From Aspidapion aeneum (taxonomy: Eukaryota > Arthropoda > Insecta > Coleoptera > Brentidae): a stretch of 64,000 nucleotides of DNA. The stretch spans positions 130,961,140 through 131,025,139 of the forward strand of contig OY755039.1 in NCBI GenBank assembly GCA_963576565.1. Direction: 5' to 3'. Every line of letters starts with the position of its first letter. The stretch's first letter is position 1. Below the pieces are notes generated by a model that searched no databases, was not told the DNA's origin, and saw only the letters and a list, made by a program, of their open reading frames with translations. The position numbers and the translations under genes are program-made. Shown here piece by piece: positions 46,001 to 53,539 of the stretch.

Positions 46001-49000
46001 AGAAAATTTGTAAAATAACAAAAATACATTATTCTGTTAAGAAATGTCACACACGTAACGAATTTTTATAATCTTATAATAAATTAATATTTTTCAATCA
46101 GTGATTTTTTGGCGTTAACGTAAGCAAAACTAACAACTTAACCCAGCAAAATTATATTTAATAATTACGATGTGTTTTTGTTGGGTTTAAAAGCAACAAT
46201 TCTAAAAAAAATAAGTCTGAATGTCACATACGTAACGGTGGAATCACCCAGTACATAGCACCCTTAAATACACACTGCTGTGAAGTTTTTCTAAAATTTA
46301 CATTTTAAAACTGATTTTCTCAGGTGTAGACTATTAGATACATCCAAACTTAAGTACTAAAAGGGAATAATTGCATTGGAGTTAGTTGGACATCTGACAG
46401 TGATTAAATAAAAAAGCGCTATTCAGTGTGGCTTATTTGGGAGCTACCTGAAAGTGGTCCTTTTCCAGAAACAGTTATGCAACTGACGAAATGCTTGGTA
46501 TTTAAAACTTATCTGTAGATCCACAGTTTCTATTGCTCCCATATTTTATTATTTACAAGGGATCAAAAACCGTCCTCTTATTGCAAAATTACTAGTATTC
46601 TGAGTGGGTCGAAAATTGACAACTATTTTCAGCACTTCTCTAAAATATTTTCTCCAACTTTGTTTGAAAATTGAAAAACAAATTTGTCATTTTTTGCATC
46701 CCAAAACATTCCTAGAACTCTCCGAATTAATTTGTCATGGCCAAGATTAAGGTCTTTCTGAATATCTTTATCAACTTCCAACATGTCCATTAGTTCTTTG
46801 CATGAAGTAGTCCAGCTAATTCAAAACCGGCTTGTTTTTGGAATTGACGCACTTCTGTGATAATTTAGGCTGCTTATTTTGGATCGTCGCGTCGATAAAA
46901 TCCAGATAGTCATCTACATATTGCTTTCTTGTTATTGCTTCTATAATTCTGGTTGATTTTCCGTTGATCTTTGAACTCATATTTTTTACATTCTGCGCAC
47001 ATGTAGGAGAGCAGATTGAACCGAAAGTCATTACTTCCATTCTCTAGACTGAGAATGGTTTATCGGTTTTTCCTTCTCGCCATAAAAATCTTTGTTAGTC
47101 TTGATCTTCATTTCTAACTTTGACTTGGAGGAACATTTCACGTAAATCTGGACCAGTCAGAAGGTTATCGTTTAGGCTAACACCGTTCCATTTGGCGGCA
47201 AAATCAGAAACTAGTCTTAGTTTGTCTTGTTTATTTGGGTTTTTGTCTCCAAAGTGTAGCAAATGTTCTAGGAGCTTCAACTCTAGCTTCGTCAGCTGTC
47301 AATTTCTTGGCATAATTTTTATAAGTAGTACTTTTGCACAATACTTTTCTTTAAAATGAGTGTCATTCTGCATCTGTTTCTCTAGAATTTAAAGACGTTT
47401 GATAGCAACGTTTTTGTTTTCGGGGAGAACTAGGTTGTCAGATTTTCAAAGTAGTTTTTGGTTTTAGGATTCGGTGTGATTCTGTAAGCATTAAGTGTAA
47501 AAGTATTTTTTACTATTCTGTGTAGATCATCATCTGTAATTTCATTTCCCAAAACATGTAAGGTTAGACATTGCTTTGATATCGAGTTGCTGCTTTTTCT
47601 ATCTATAGTCCGTCCCAGATTTGTTTTGCTTGTCATGGGTGTATTTTCGAGGCCTTTTTTTGAAGCTGTCAATTTGGCCTTATCTTGTCCAATTAGAGTC
47701 ATCGGTCGATGCTTTATGTCAAATATCGGGAGACGATAATAAATGTGGGAGATGTTTCCATTTATCATACGAAATAATTTGGAGTGGTCCAAATTTTTGT
47801 AGATCTGACATTTCTCATGGTGTACTCTGCAGCGCCTCGATAATCTCTTGTATTAGTATTAAGTATTTTGAATTTTTATGAAATGTGGACCTCATTTGTT
47901 CGCTGCAGTTAGATTAACGGTTGAACATTCGTCGCAAAATGCTGTTGGATTTACTATTCTAAGAAGAACATTATTATCCTCATTTTGACCCAGATCATTA
48001 AAAGTTTGATGTTAAAATATTTTTCCTGAAATACCAGGTTCATCTGTTATATTTTCTTGATTCGTTTCTATTTGTGTTTCTCTTTGTTGAATTCTTTGTT
48101 GAATGATTTGCGTTTTGCAGTAATCTTCTCCTTCTTTATGAAGGTGTTTATTTTTGTGTCTTTGTCTACAATCTTTAGTTTGGTGAGAGGTTGTTGACAT
48201 TTAGATAAGCCGTTTTTGAGTTATATTGGTTAAAGTCCACTAATCATAATCCATTTGGCCCAAGGTTCCGTATACTTCAATGTATTTTAATAACTTAACT
48301 AGATTTTAACAAACCATATGTTTTTAAAATCAGGGAAAATACGTCTTTCTTTCTGACAGAAAATATACAGGTTCCCTTTAACTTAAGAAAACATTAACCC
48401 CTAATAAGGGCCACGCAAATATAACCAATGACCCTGTACATGGGCTTTTTTTAAATTTACTATAATAATAATTAACTTGTTGAAGTCATTCAACAATTCT
48501 GTATTTTATTACATTTTTAGATTCCTGATTAGAGAGTAGTAGTAGATTAGAAACACATGTCAAAAATTTGACGAGATTTATCTATATTCTATTATTGTTG
48601 CTATTCCGAATCTGACGATTATGTAGTTTAATGTGTTCATGTTGTATTTTAGTTGTTCACAACGATAAAATGTACATATTTGGTGGCTACAACTCGAACC
48701 GTGCCCAACATTACAACGATTTGTGCATGTTTGATCCGGAGACCTGCACCTGGACGAAACTGAACTTTCAGGGTAAAGCGCCGTGCGAAAGGAGACGACA
48801 AGGATGTGCGAAAGTCGGAGACCGGGTATATATTTTCGGTGGTACTAGGTACGTACTTGAAGAAACATAAAAACTCATTCATACAACTTTCTAAAATTCA
48901 TAAGATCATATTTTTTTTAAAGTTGTATTGTCATCGGACCACTATGTGAATACCAAATTTCATCCAAATCGGATAACGGGAAGTGTGTCAAAAACAAATT

Positions 49001-51506
49001 TTTCTATGGAAGGGGGTTCATATTTTTTTCTTATTGTTGTATTATCATCGGACCACTATGTGCATACCAAATTTTATCCAAATCGGATAACGGGAAGTGT
49101 GTCAAAAACACATTTTTCTATAGAAGGGGTGGGGGTAGGGGTAGGAGGATATTTTTTTCTTAATGTTGTATTGTCTTGGGACCACTATGTGTGTACCAAA
49201 TTTCATCCAAATCGAATAATGGGAAGTGTGTCAAAAACGCTTCACAAGATTTGATAGATAGTTAGCTAGATAGTTAGATAGTTAGACAGAACATCTGAAG
49301 CTAAATAAAAGCTTGTAAAAAGTTTTACCTATTACGTTAAGAAAAAATATAAAATTGCAAAAACTTTTTGTATTTAGAATTTTTTCTCTAAAATGTCTAT
49401 ATTGTGTATTTTTTTCAATAAAATTATTTTCCTACTATTTAAAAAAAAAACTATTTGGCATTTTTCAACCCCATTATGGGTGGAAAGTACGTAACAAAAA
49501 TTATCAAAATCGGTCAGATGATCTGCTAAACCTCCATTTTTTTTTGGTTGATTTCATATGAATGATCCCATTTATTGCATTGTGTTTTTATTTTAGTCCG
49601 AATTCAAATCCAGGCACCATTGAACAAGAAATTGGAGATGGGCTACTAGATCATAGCGACATGCACATTCTAGATTTAAACCCCTCTTTGAAAACCCTGT
49701 GTATGATCAAAGTAAAGGACTACGAATTAAATGAGTCCGAACTTCCTTACAATTTACGGTAAGTTGTTATTATTCTCTTCAGATGGCAGGTGTATTTTTA
49801 TTTTTAATGAGTTTCTTCCAACCAAAATATTATATTTTGGCTGGGTTTTTTGTTTTTAAAAACTGTCAAATTTTTACATTTGGAGTACTTCTCTAGTCAC
49901 TTAAAGGCCTTCATCCAATTTTGTCTTATTACAAATTGGACTCCAGAGATTGTAAGTAGGAACACAATTCCACTTATTGAACATCTCTGCCAAATACAAG
50001 ATGAAAACTCAAAAATGAAAAATAGGACAATTTTGAAAAAATCAAACTTTTTCATTTGTCAACCAATTTTTTCAAACGAATTTTATTTTATTTGAATTAT
50101 AGCGCAATTTTATTAATACTATTCAATCAGTCTCAATTTTTGATGTTTAAGTTTCTAAAAAAAAACTCTTCAACATAATTTTTTTTAGGCTCTGGAACGA
50201 AATAGCGATAAACAAAATAGCGAGTATTATAATAGATCGAAATAGCGACAATCAAAATAGCGATGTAATGAAAGGGCGACTATCAAAATAGCGATGTAAC
50301 AAAATAGCAATTGTAACAAAATAGCGATGTAACAAAATAGTGATGTAACAAAATAGCGACTATCAAAATAGCGATGTAACAAAATAGCGACTATCAAAAT
50401 AGCGATGTAGCAAAATAGCGACTATCAAAATAGCGATATTTCGGTTCCGTTTTGACATATAGTTCGTCTAAATGGTTTCATTTTTAGAAATTTTTTCAAG
50501 AAAAAAAAAATTTCCTGACTTCTTTCCCGGGATCCTAGAGGGTGTGAATCCGAACCGAACCAGCATATTTTTTCAAAAAAAAACTCTCCAGACTTCTTGT
50601 CCGGAATCCTAGAGAGTGTGAATCCGAACCGAACCGAATTCGGTTCAGATCAGTTCGGTTCGGATTCAAACCCTCTAGGATCCCAGAAAAGAATCAGGGA
50701 AGTTTTTTTTTTGAAAAAATAAGCTGGTATAGTCAAAATACCAAAGGATATAATAGCGCATTTCGGTTCGTTTCGGTTTGGATTGGTTTGATTTGATTCG
50801 GTTTGGTTTGATTCGGTATTTTGATACATCGCTATTTTGATTGTCGCTATTTTGATATATCGCTATTTTGATTGTCGCTATTTTGATACATCGCTATTTT
50901 GATATGTCGCTGTTTTGTTACAAACGCTATTTTGATACATCGCTATTTTGATAGTCGCTCTTTCATTACATCGCTATTTTGATAGTCGCTATTTCATTAC
51001 TCGCTATTTCGTACGTCGCTATTTTGTACATCGCTATTTCGTTCCAGAGCCACGGCTTACAAATGACGGACCCGCGATTTTGTTTACCGACTACTTTTTA
51101 TCCAGGACAACCTCTAGGAGCTTAAAAGGCACATCGGTGAAAAGGTAATTTGAAGCTCTCAAAAAAAACCATTTTCTTCTAGAATTACAGCTTTGTAAAC
51201 CCTGTGTATGATTTAAAAAAATTAAAAACGTCATTTATTATAATACCAATTTGACTCCAGAGTTTAAAAGCTTTTTCCTTTGTATGTAACCCTATATGGT
51301 TTGTTTAAGTTTAATTTTTTATATTAAATCGTTTATACGAGACATATACCGTGTTTTATTTTTAAAAAATCAAAAATTAAAAAATATATGTTATCTAAGA
51401 ACCAGTTTAAATAAAATATAATTTTTTTCATTTTAGAATTGAGATCTCAAACATGTACAGCCCGAACAAAATCACCTTAAATAGGCCTTGTAATTCAGCA
51501 GGATGA
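24994..51506 (+). CDS. Klhdc3: Kelch-domain protein, KLHDC3 orthologue (complete, nine exons)
   Basis: Exons: 24994-25082, 32008-32145, 34399-34548, 36895-37031, 40820-40968, 43278-43365, 48653-48848, 49597-49758 and 51437-51506. All introns are GT-AG, all phases join, and the sum is 1179 nt (392 aa plus stop), close to the usual length of KLHDC3. Kelch blade signatures recur: KIYSFGG, NIYIWGG, YMFIFGG, RIYLFGG, KMYIFGG and RVYIFGG. The start [20 protein letters not shown] and the late stretch [17 protein letters not shown] are characteristic of KLHDC3 rather than of other kelch proteins. Vertebrate KLHDC3 is a substrate receptor of CUL2 ubiquitin ligase that reads C-terminal glycine-type degrons. 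The gene spans 26.5 kb because its introns hold most of the mobile DNA of this window. Confidence 0.95.
25225..26390 (+). pseudogene. LINE reverse-transcriptase relic split by a hAT MITE
   Basis: The text [11 protein letters not shown] before 25268 and [16 protein letters not shown] after 25881 forms one RT frame when the hAT MITE and one copy of its duplication are ignored. Further RT pieces are [16 protein letters not shown] near 26085-26135 and the [18 protein letters not shown] text near 26250. It is a decayed non-LTR element in KLHDC3 intron 1; the clade is not assigned. Confidence 0.7.
25268..25873. mobile_element. hAT-type MITE
   Basis: 606 bp with ends CAGTGTTGCCAAAA and TTTTGGCAACACTG. 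It is flanked by an 8-bp duplication, GCCATGGT and GCCATTGT, with one mismatch. CAG...CTG ends and an 8-bp duplication are diagnostic for hAT. Internal text repeats CTCACGATT/AATCGTGAG words. No transposase is visible. Confidence 0.8.
26398..26506. repeat. 23-bp satellite, left block
   Basis: Tandem copies of AGTCCTTACTAGTCCTGATC plus ATC, interrupted on the right by a LINE. Units are almost identical. Confidence 0.85.
26507..30480 (-). mobile_element. Two-ORF LINE (CR1/Jockey group) inserted in the satellite
   Basis: About 3.97 kb on the minus strand. It ends 3' in a CAAA-type repeat (plus-strand TTTGTTTG..., 26503-26525), as in CR1-like LINEs. The ORF1-ORF2 order and the overlap near 29508 are normal for such elements. 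Both borders lie in the 23-bp satellite, so the target duplication cannot be read. ORF1 is intact; ORF2 has a frameshift near 27710. It lies in KLHDC3 intron 1, opposite to the gene. Confidence 0.85.
26901..29500 (-). CDS. LINE ORF2: APE endonuclease and reverse transcriptase, frameshifted
   Basis: The endonuclease text includes [25 protein letters not shown] and [12 protein letters not shown]. The RT has [47 protein letters not shown], then [18 protein letters not shown] and the catalytic [10 protein letters not shown]. The frame breaks near 27710: [10 protein letters not shown] in one frame continues as [14 protein letters not shown] in another. The C-terminus ends HPALFTIN. The frame is open upstream of 29415 to about 29500, overlapping the end of ORF1. 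Confidence 0.88.
29508..30500 (-). CDS. LINE ORF1: coiled-coil RNA-binding protein
   Basis: 330 codons, intact. The first third is highly charged and predicted coiled coil (repeated E/K heptads). The C-terminal part (about residues 225-310) with [19 protein letters not shown], then [14 protein letters not shown] and [13 protein letters not shown] resembles the RRM-like domain of Jockey/CR1 ORF1 proteins. No zinc knuckle is seen. It should bind element RNA. The first six codons (about 30483-30500) read through satellite sequence, so the true start may be internal. Confidence 0.8.
   Translation of the reverse strand: MIRTSKDTEKSNAERKSRKNAEAMNLKLEEKLKNEQRIHQELKKTISEEEEAKKTNKEEIINSDINKLTQEVQKLSNQLTNYKDHTDRSLKLLETKIEESKKPLIAEESKIPKNKENENKGGKQFHSTAHRYNAVDPALEIQQRQVMSDLIIIERDNTHPPQENGQNDNYWEVQRRRNKVWKKPPTQQLTSEGKIKTTRNTKKVGTNEQNEFCFESIKHEDEKDKKIWLFLSRVKQTVTENIIKQYIADKCNDDIENISVQECSPKNEGTDTKLFMVGVKPDHKDNVYEQDFWPKGVVFSRFNFAKGTNFLNKTRSNPSATKNQGQQLEI
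30481..30615. repeat. 23-bp satellite, middle block
   Basis: Continuation of the array broken by the LINE. Some units read AGTCTTGATC instead of AGTCCTGATC. Confidence 0.85.
30616..30950 (-). mobile_element. Second short retroelement insertion in the satellite
   Basis: It begins on the plus strand TTGAATTGAATTGAATAAATC and TTTATT, the reverse of a polyadenylation-like 3' end followed by a TTCAA repeat. It runs about 330 bp without coding text before the satellite resumes. It is probably a 5'-truncated LINE or SINE. Confidence 0.6.
30951..31720. repeat. 23-bp satellite, right block with decaying shoulder
   Basis: Regular units run to about 31265. Then shortened and mutated units follow (AGTCCTGATCAGTCCTTAC, GTCCTAATCACTCCTTAC) to about 31720, where only scattered GTCCT words remain. 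This is the expected look of an array edge. Confidence 0.8.
32008..32145 (+). CDS. Klhdc3: KLHDC3 exon 2
   Basis: Codons 30-76 ([18 protein letters not shown]). Acceptor TTTATAG, donor GTTAGC. Confidence 0.93.
32729..34195. repeat. Mirror pair of hairpin-ended repeats 'S' with shared flanks
   Basis: A forward copy (32729-33312) and a reverse copy (33513-34180) form a palindrome of about 1.46 kb with a 200-bp spacer. The mirror extends past the element ends: AAACATTTT before the left copy and AAAATGTTTT after the right. The forward copy has a shorter CTGT tract and two internal units. It lies in KLHDC3 intron 2, upstream of exon 3. Confidence 0.75.
34399..34548 (+). CDS. Klhdc3: KLHDC3 exon 3
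   Basis: Codons 76-126, with [20 protein letters not shown]. Acceptor TTTCATAG, donor GTGAAT. Confidence 0.93.
34742..35315 (+). pseudogene. RTE/BovB-type LINE relic
   Basis: RT text: [19 protein letters not shown] (34745-34800), then after a [44 protein letters not shown], and [20 protein letters not shown]. The middle of the palm (the GFRRG region) is deleted. It is closest to the relic at 3310-3965. Confidence 0.75.
34800..34939. mobile_element. Tc1/mariner-type MITE
   Basis: 140 bp with ends TACTGCCGTCATAAGCAAAA and its reverse, TIRs of about 50 bp, and TA on both sides. It interrupts the RTE relic. Confidence 0.75.
35320..36170. other. KLHDC3 intron 3 sequence without a recognised feature
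   Basis: AT-rich; a 92-codon open frame at 35762-36040 has no recognisable motif and biased composition. Nothing else is supported. Confidence 0.4.
36176..36820. repeat. Near-perfect 210-bp inverted repeat
   Basis: Arms 36176-36385 and 36611-36820 mirror each other with one mismatch noticed; the loop is 225 bp. The outer ends are AGAGGCGCCATCTACCGAG and its reverse. It ends 74 bp before KLHDC3 exon 4. No target duplication was found. Confidence 0.8.
36895..37031 (+). CDS. Klhdc3: KLHDC3 exon 4
   Basis: Codons 126-172, [20 protein letters not shown]. Acceptor TTTTTAG, donor GTAATA. Confidence 0.92.
37512..38470. mobile_element. Foldback element B (GCGTATTTACGTTTCC arms)
   Basis: 959 bp, ends GCGTATTTACGTTTCCGTG and reverse. 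It has an exact 9-bp duplication TACCGGGAC at 37503-37511 and 38471-38479. The arms carry CG words (CCGTG, CACGTC, GGCGCGG, CACGGAAATG). The core (about 37690-38010) is the same inverted pentamer/GGGATCCTAG module as in elements A, C and D, although the arms are unrelated to theirs. It sits in KLHDC3 intron 4. Confidence 0.8.
38480..39601. other. KLHDC3 intron 4 sequence without a gene
   Basis: Contains the motif CCCGACGCGTTTCGGCTTTA at about 38741-38760, followed by AGCCATTTTCAAGG. This GACG(C)GTTTCGG word also occurs near 52196 and in the repeats at 53540-54480. No exon is seen. Confidence 0.4.
39610..40786. mobile_element. Foldback element E (ACAATTCGCCGCGG arms)
   Basis: 1177-bp palindrome whose outer parts repeat GACAATTCGCCGCGG and CCGATTCGCCGCGA, at a 14-16 bp spacing. 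The inner arms mirror text such as AAAATCCGCCATTTTGGATC. The duplication GTTCTAAA flanks both ends (39602-39609 and 40787-40794), extending to 9 bp with one mismatch. The right end is only 33 bp from the exon 5 acceptor. No transposase. Confidence 0.8.
40820..40968 (+). CDS. Klhdc3: KLHDC3 exon 5
   Basis: Codons 172-221 ([20 protein letters not shown]). Acceptor ATTTTTAG lies just after foldback E; donor GTTAGT. Confidence 0.93.
41080..41290 (+). pseudogene. Ty3/Gypsy reverse-transcriptase relic
   Basis: [19 protein letters not shown] followed by [15 protein letters not shown] is a decayed Gypsy RT palm (the usual DLNKAI and Y-F-R-PFG text). About 200 bp survive, in KLHDC3 intron 5. It is unlike the young element at 7214. 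Confidence 0.6.
42000..42480. repeat. Diverged tandem repeats of about 150 bp
   Basis: Three loosely similar stretches share the order CAATAAAGnATA, then TTTTTTCTGAAAA/CCTAAAAA, then GAGAAAATTTTGAAAA and AATAA. The match is weak and the limits uncertain. Confidence 0.3.
43278..43365 (+). CDS. Klhdc3: KLHDC3 exon 6
   Basis: Codons 222-251 ([23 protein letters not shown]). Acceptor GTTTTAG, donor GTAAGT. Confidence 0.92.
43520..44038 (+). pseudogene. LINE 3' end relic
   Basis: [20 protein letters not shown] then [20 protein letters not shown] is the C-terminal RT thumb text of CR1/Jockey-type LINEs (compare [20 protein letters not shown] of the element at 26507). It ends in ATTCT repeats after AATAAAG (about 44010-44038). 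Confidence 0.7.
44411..46260 (+). mobile_element. DNA-element relic with TCACACACGTAACG repeats and an [10 protein letters not shown] domain
   Basis: The ends GGGCGATTCCAC (44413) and GTGGAATCACCC (46239) are inverted. Six same-strand copies of GTCACACACGTAACG lie inside, near 44768, 44908, 45838, 45859, 46045 and 46222; the last abuts the right TIR. Between about 45405 and 45790 a decayed frame reads [20 protein letters not shown], then [21 protein letters not shown] recall such text from unnamed arthropod proteins, possibly transposase-like; this is not verified. Stops break the frame. Confidence 0.6.
46440..48210 (-). pseudogene. BEL/Pao retrotransposon relic
   Basis: In order on the minus strand: a gag zinc-finger remnant [14 protein letters not shown] (near 48150), a protease-region remnant (about 47430-47792, [20 protein letters not shown]), the RT with [19 protein letters not shown] and [18 protein letters not shown] (47095-47280), and [11 protein letters not shown] plus a YVDDYLD box (46816-47040). 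These are BEL/Pao signatures. Many stops and gaps; no LTRs recognised. In KLHDC3 intron 6. Confidence 0.8.
48653..48848 (+). CDS. Klhdc3: KLHDC3 exon 7
   Basis: Codons 251-316, with two kelch blades ([11 protein letters not shown] and RVYIFGGT) and the [11 protein letters not shown] motif. Acceptor GTATTTTAG, donor GTACGT. Confidence 0.93.
48920..49260. repeat. Three tandem units of about 110 bp
   Basis: Each unit has GACCACTATGTG, ACCAAATTTCATCCAAATCG and GGGAAGTGTGTCAAAAAC; units start near 48930, 49036 and 49160. A GATAGTTA microsatellite follows. The wording resembles 3' parts of arthropod retroelements. In KLHDC3 intron 7. Confidence 0.65.
49597..49758 (+). CDS. Klhdc3: KLHDC3 exon 8
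   Basis: Codons 316-370 ([18 protein letters not shown]). Acceptor TTTTAG, donor GTAAGT. Confidence 0.93.
50188..51051. mobile_element. Foldback element C (CAAAATAGCGATGTAA arms)
   Basis: About 864 bp with ends GGCTCTGGAACGAAATAGCG and reverse. The arms are 16-bp units CAAAATAGCGATGTAA or CAAAATAGCGACTAT. The core (50510-50830) holds the TTCCCGGGATCCTAGAGGG module in both orientations and GGTTC/GGTTT pentamers. No target duplication was found. In KLHDC3 intron 8. Confidence 0.75.
51437..51506 (+). CDS. Klhdc3: KLHDC3 exon 9 (last)
   Basis: Codons 370-392 and TGA; the protein ends NRPCNSAG. Acceptor CATTTTAG. No canonical AATAAA is seen close by; one lies near 51944. Confidence 0.9.
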
Positions 51507-52150
51507 ACAAACCCAAACTCCTCTTTTTGATTTAGGAATAAGGTTTGTATAATATTGTAAAAAAAAAATCGTTAAATTAAGAATTTAAATTTTTGGAATT
51601 TTTAATACAATTTTGAGTGATTGCCATAATAGAAAAATCCTTCATGAATTTTTAAGAATTTGGGGTTACTATATGCCGGCGTTTCGTTAGACTTTTCACA
51701 AAAAGACGTATTTTACTATAAGGCACACAACCAAACTGACCATTTGGTTAAAAATAATGATAAAATGTGATCCATGCTTGTGAATTAGGTAGTTTAAGAT
51801 GTATTTTGCTGAAACTTGCAAGGTTGGGTTGGTAGTCCAAAGTAAAAGGCTATTTTTGTAGAGATTGCCAACAGTTTGAACTTTTGTGAAGAGCTCAGTT
51901 TTAACTAGACTAGACGAACCCGTAAAAACTCTTGAAAATGGAAATAAATGTTAATTTGTGCATATTATTTGGGGTAACAAAATTTCAAGCATACGATTTA
52001 CAAAAAATCACTTATTTGTTCCATATACCTAATAGTCTAAAATACTGAAGAAGCGAACTTAAAAAGTGAAGCAATCACAAGTAAAAACAACGGAAAATTT
52101 CACCGTGATAATTACTATTTGAAGTCCGCTGCGTGTGTTTACGTACAAAG

Positions 52151-52324
52151 GAAATGAAATTTCGGACTTCCATTGTCTTTATTTATTTTAAAACACGACG
52201 TTTCGGTTAGTAAGTATCTCTAACCGTTATCAAGTTAACTGTTAATAACGGTTAGAGATACTTACTAACCGAAACGTCGTGTTTTAAAATAAATAAAGAC
52301 AATGGAAGTCCGAAATTTCATTTC
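52151..52324. repeat. Perfect 80-bp palindrome with 14-nt loop
   Basis: 52151-52230 is exactly the reverse complement of 52245-52324 by base-by-base reading. It includes ACGACGTTTCGGTTAG. The perfect match means it is recent or kept identical. Confidence 0.85.
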
Positions 52325-52416
52325 TACACAATCATTGTCTACGAGTTTCAAACAAAGAGTACAAAGGAAATGTTCGTGACCGTGAGTTGTAATGCCGGTA
52401 TTTTAAACTATGTACG

Positions 52417-53334
52417 GTGGGCGAGGGCCAAAACATCGAAACACAAAATGTCGAAAGTACAAAATATCGAAAACAAAATATCGAAATTTAAAATGTCGAA
52501 ACTACAAAATGTCGAAATTACAAAATGTCGAAATTACAAAATGTCAAAGTTACAAAATGTCGAAATTACAAAATGTCGAAATTACAAAATGTCGAAATCA
52601 CAAAATGTCGAAATTACAAAATGTCGAAATTACAAAATGTCGAAATGCAAAATGTCGAAATTGCAAAATATCGAAATTACAAAATGGCGAATTACAAAAT
52701 GTCGAAATTACAAAAAATTTGCAGTGTTGTAGGTTAGTTTGGTTAGGTTAGGTTAGGTTCGGTTTGGTTCGGTTCAGTTCGGTTTAGTTCGGTTCGGTTC
52801 GGATTCACACCCTCTAGGATCCCGGGAAAGAAGTCAGGAAAGTTTATTTTTAAAAAAAATTGTTGGTTCAGTTTGCTTTGGTTCGGTTCGGTTCGGCTAG
52901 ATTTGATTAGGTTTCGACAGGTTAGGTTTTTGAAACTTTCTATTTTCATGTGGTTAGGTCAGATTAGGTTTAGTTAGATTAGGTTAGGTAACGTCAGGGT
53001 CGGGTTAGGTTAAGGTTTGGAAATTTTCTATTTTTGATTTTCGATATTCGTTAATTTCGATATTTTGTGTGTTCGACATTTTGTAATTTCGACATTTTAT
53101 AATTTCGACATTTTGCAATTTCGACAGGTTGTAATTTCGACATTTTGTAATTTCGACATTTTGCTTTTCAACATTTTGTAATTTTGACATTTTGTAATTT
53201 CGACATTTTGTAATTTCGATATTTTGTAACTTCGACATTTTGCCTTTCGACATTTTGTTACTTCGACATTTTGTAATTTCGACATTTTGTTTTTTCGACA
53301 TTCTGTCTTTCGATGTTTCGTCCGCCGCCCAGCT
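52417..53334. mobile_element. Foldback element D (CAAAATGTCGAAATTA arms)
   Basis: Ends GTGGGCGAGGGCCAAAACATC and a similar reverse. The arms are 16-bp units CAAAATGTCGAAATTA. The core has GTTAGGTTAGGTTAGG near 52741-52757, GGTTC pentamers, and one GGGATCC module in reverse orientation (about 52800-52840), so half of the core is missing compared with A. No target duplication was found. It lies downstream of KLHDC3. Confidence 0.75.
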
Positions 53335-53539
53335 CCTGAGCATTCTACACCAACTTAGCTACAAATTAAGGGAAGGGGGTTTTATTTGCTCCAAAAGTAA
53401 TGTGGAAGAAAGCATATAGGAGAGGCTTGTATTTTCGGCTATTAGGTCAATGCACAGCCCTCTCAAATTAAGCCCGATCCCTCTTTGAAATAAAACACTG
53501 TTGAAGGCTGGCATTATTTTCTTGTCAGCCTATATTTTT

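Noticed and set aside
52739..52760. TTAGG run as a true interstitial telomere
   Set aside because: Only about three exact units, inside a foldback core with many variant pentamers.
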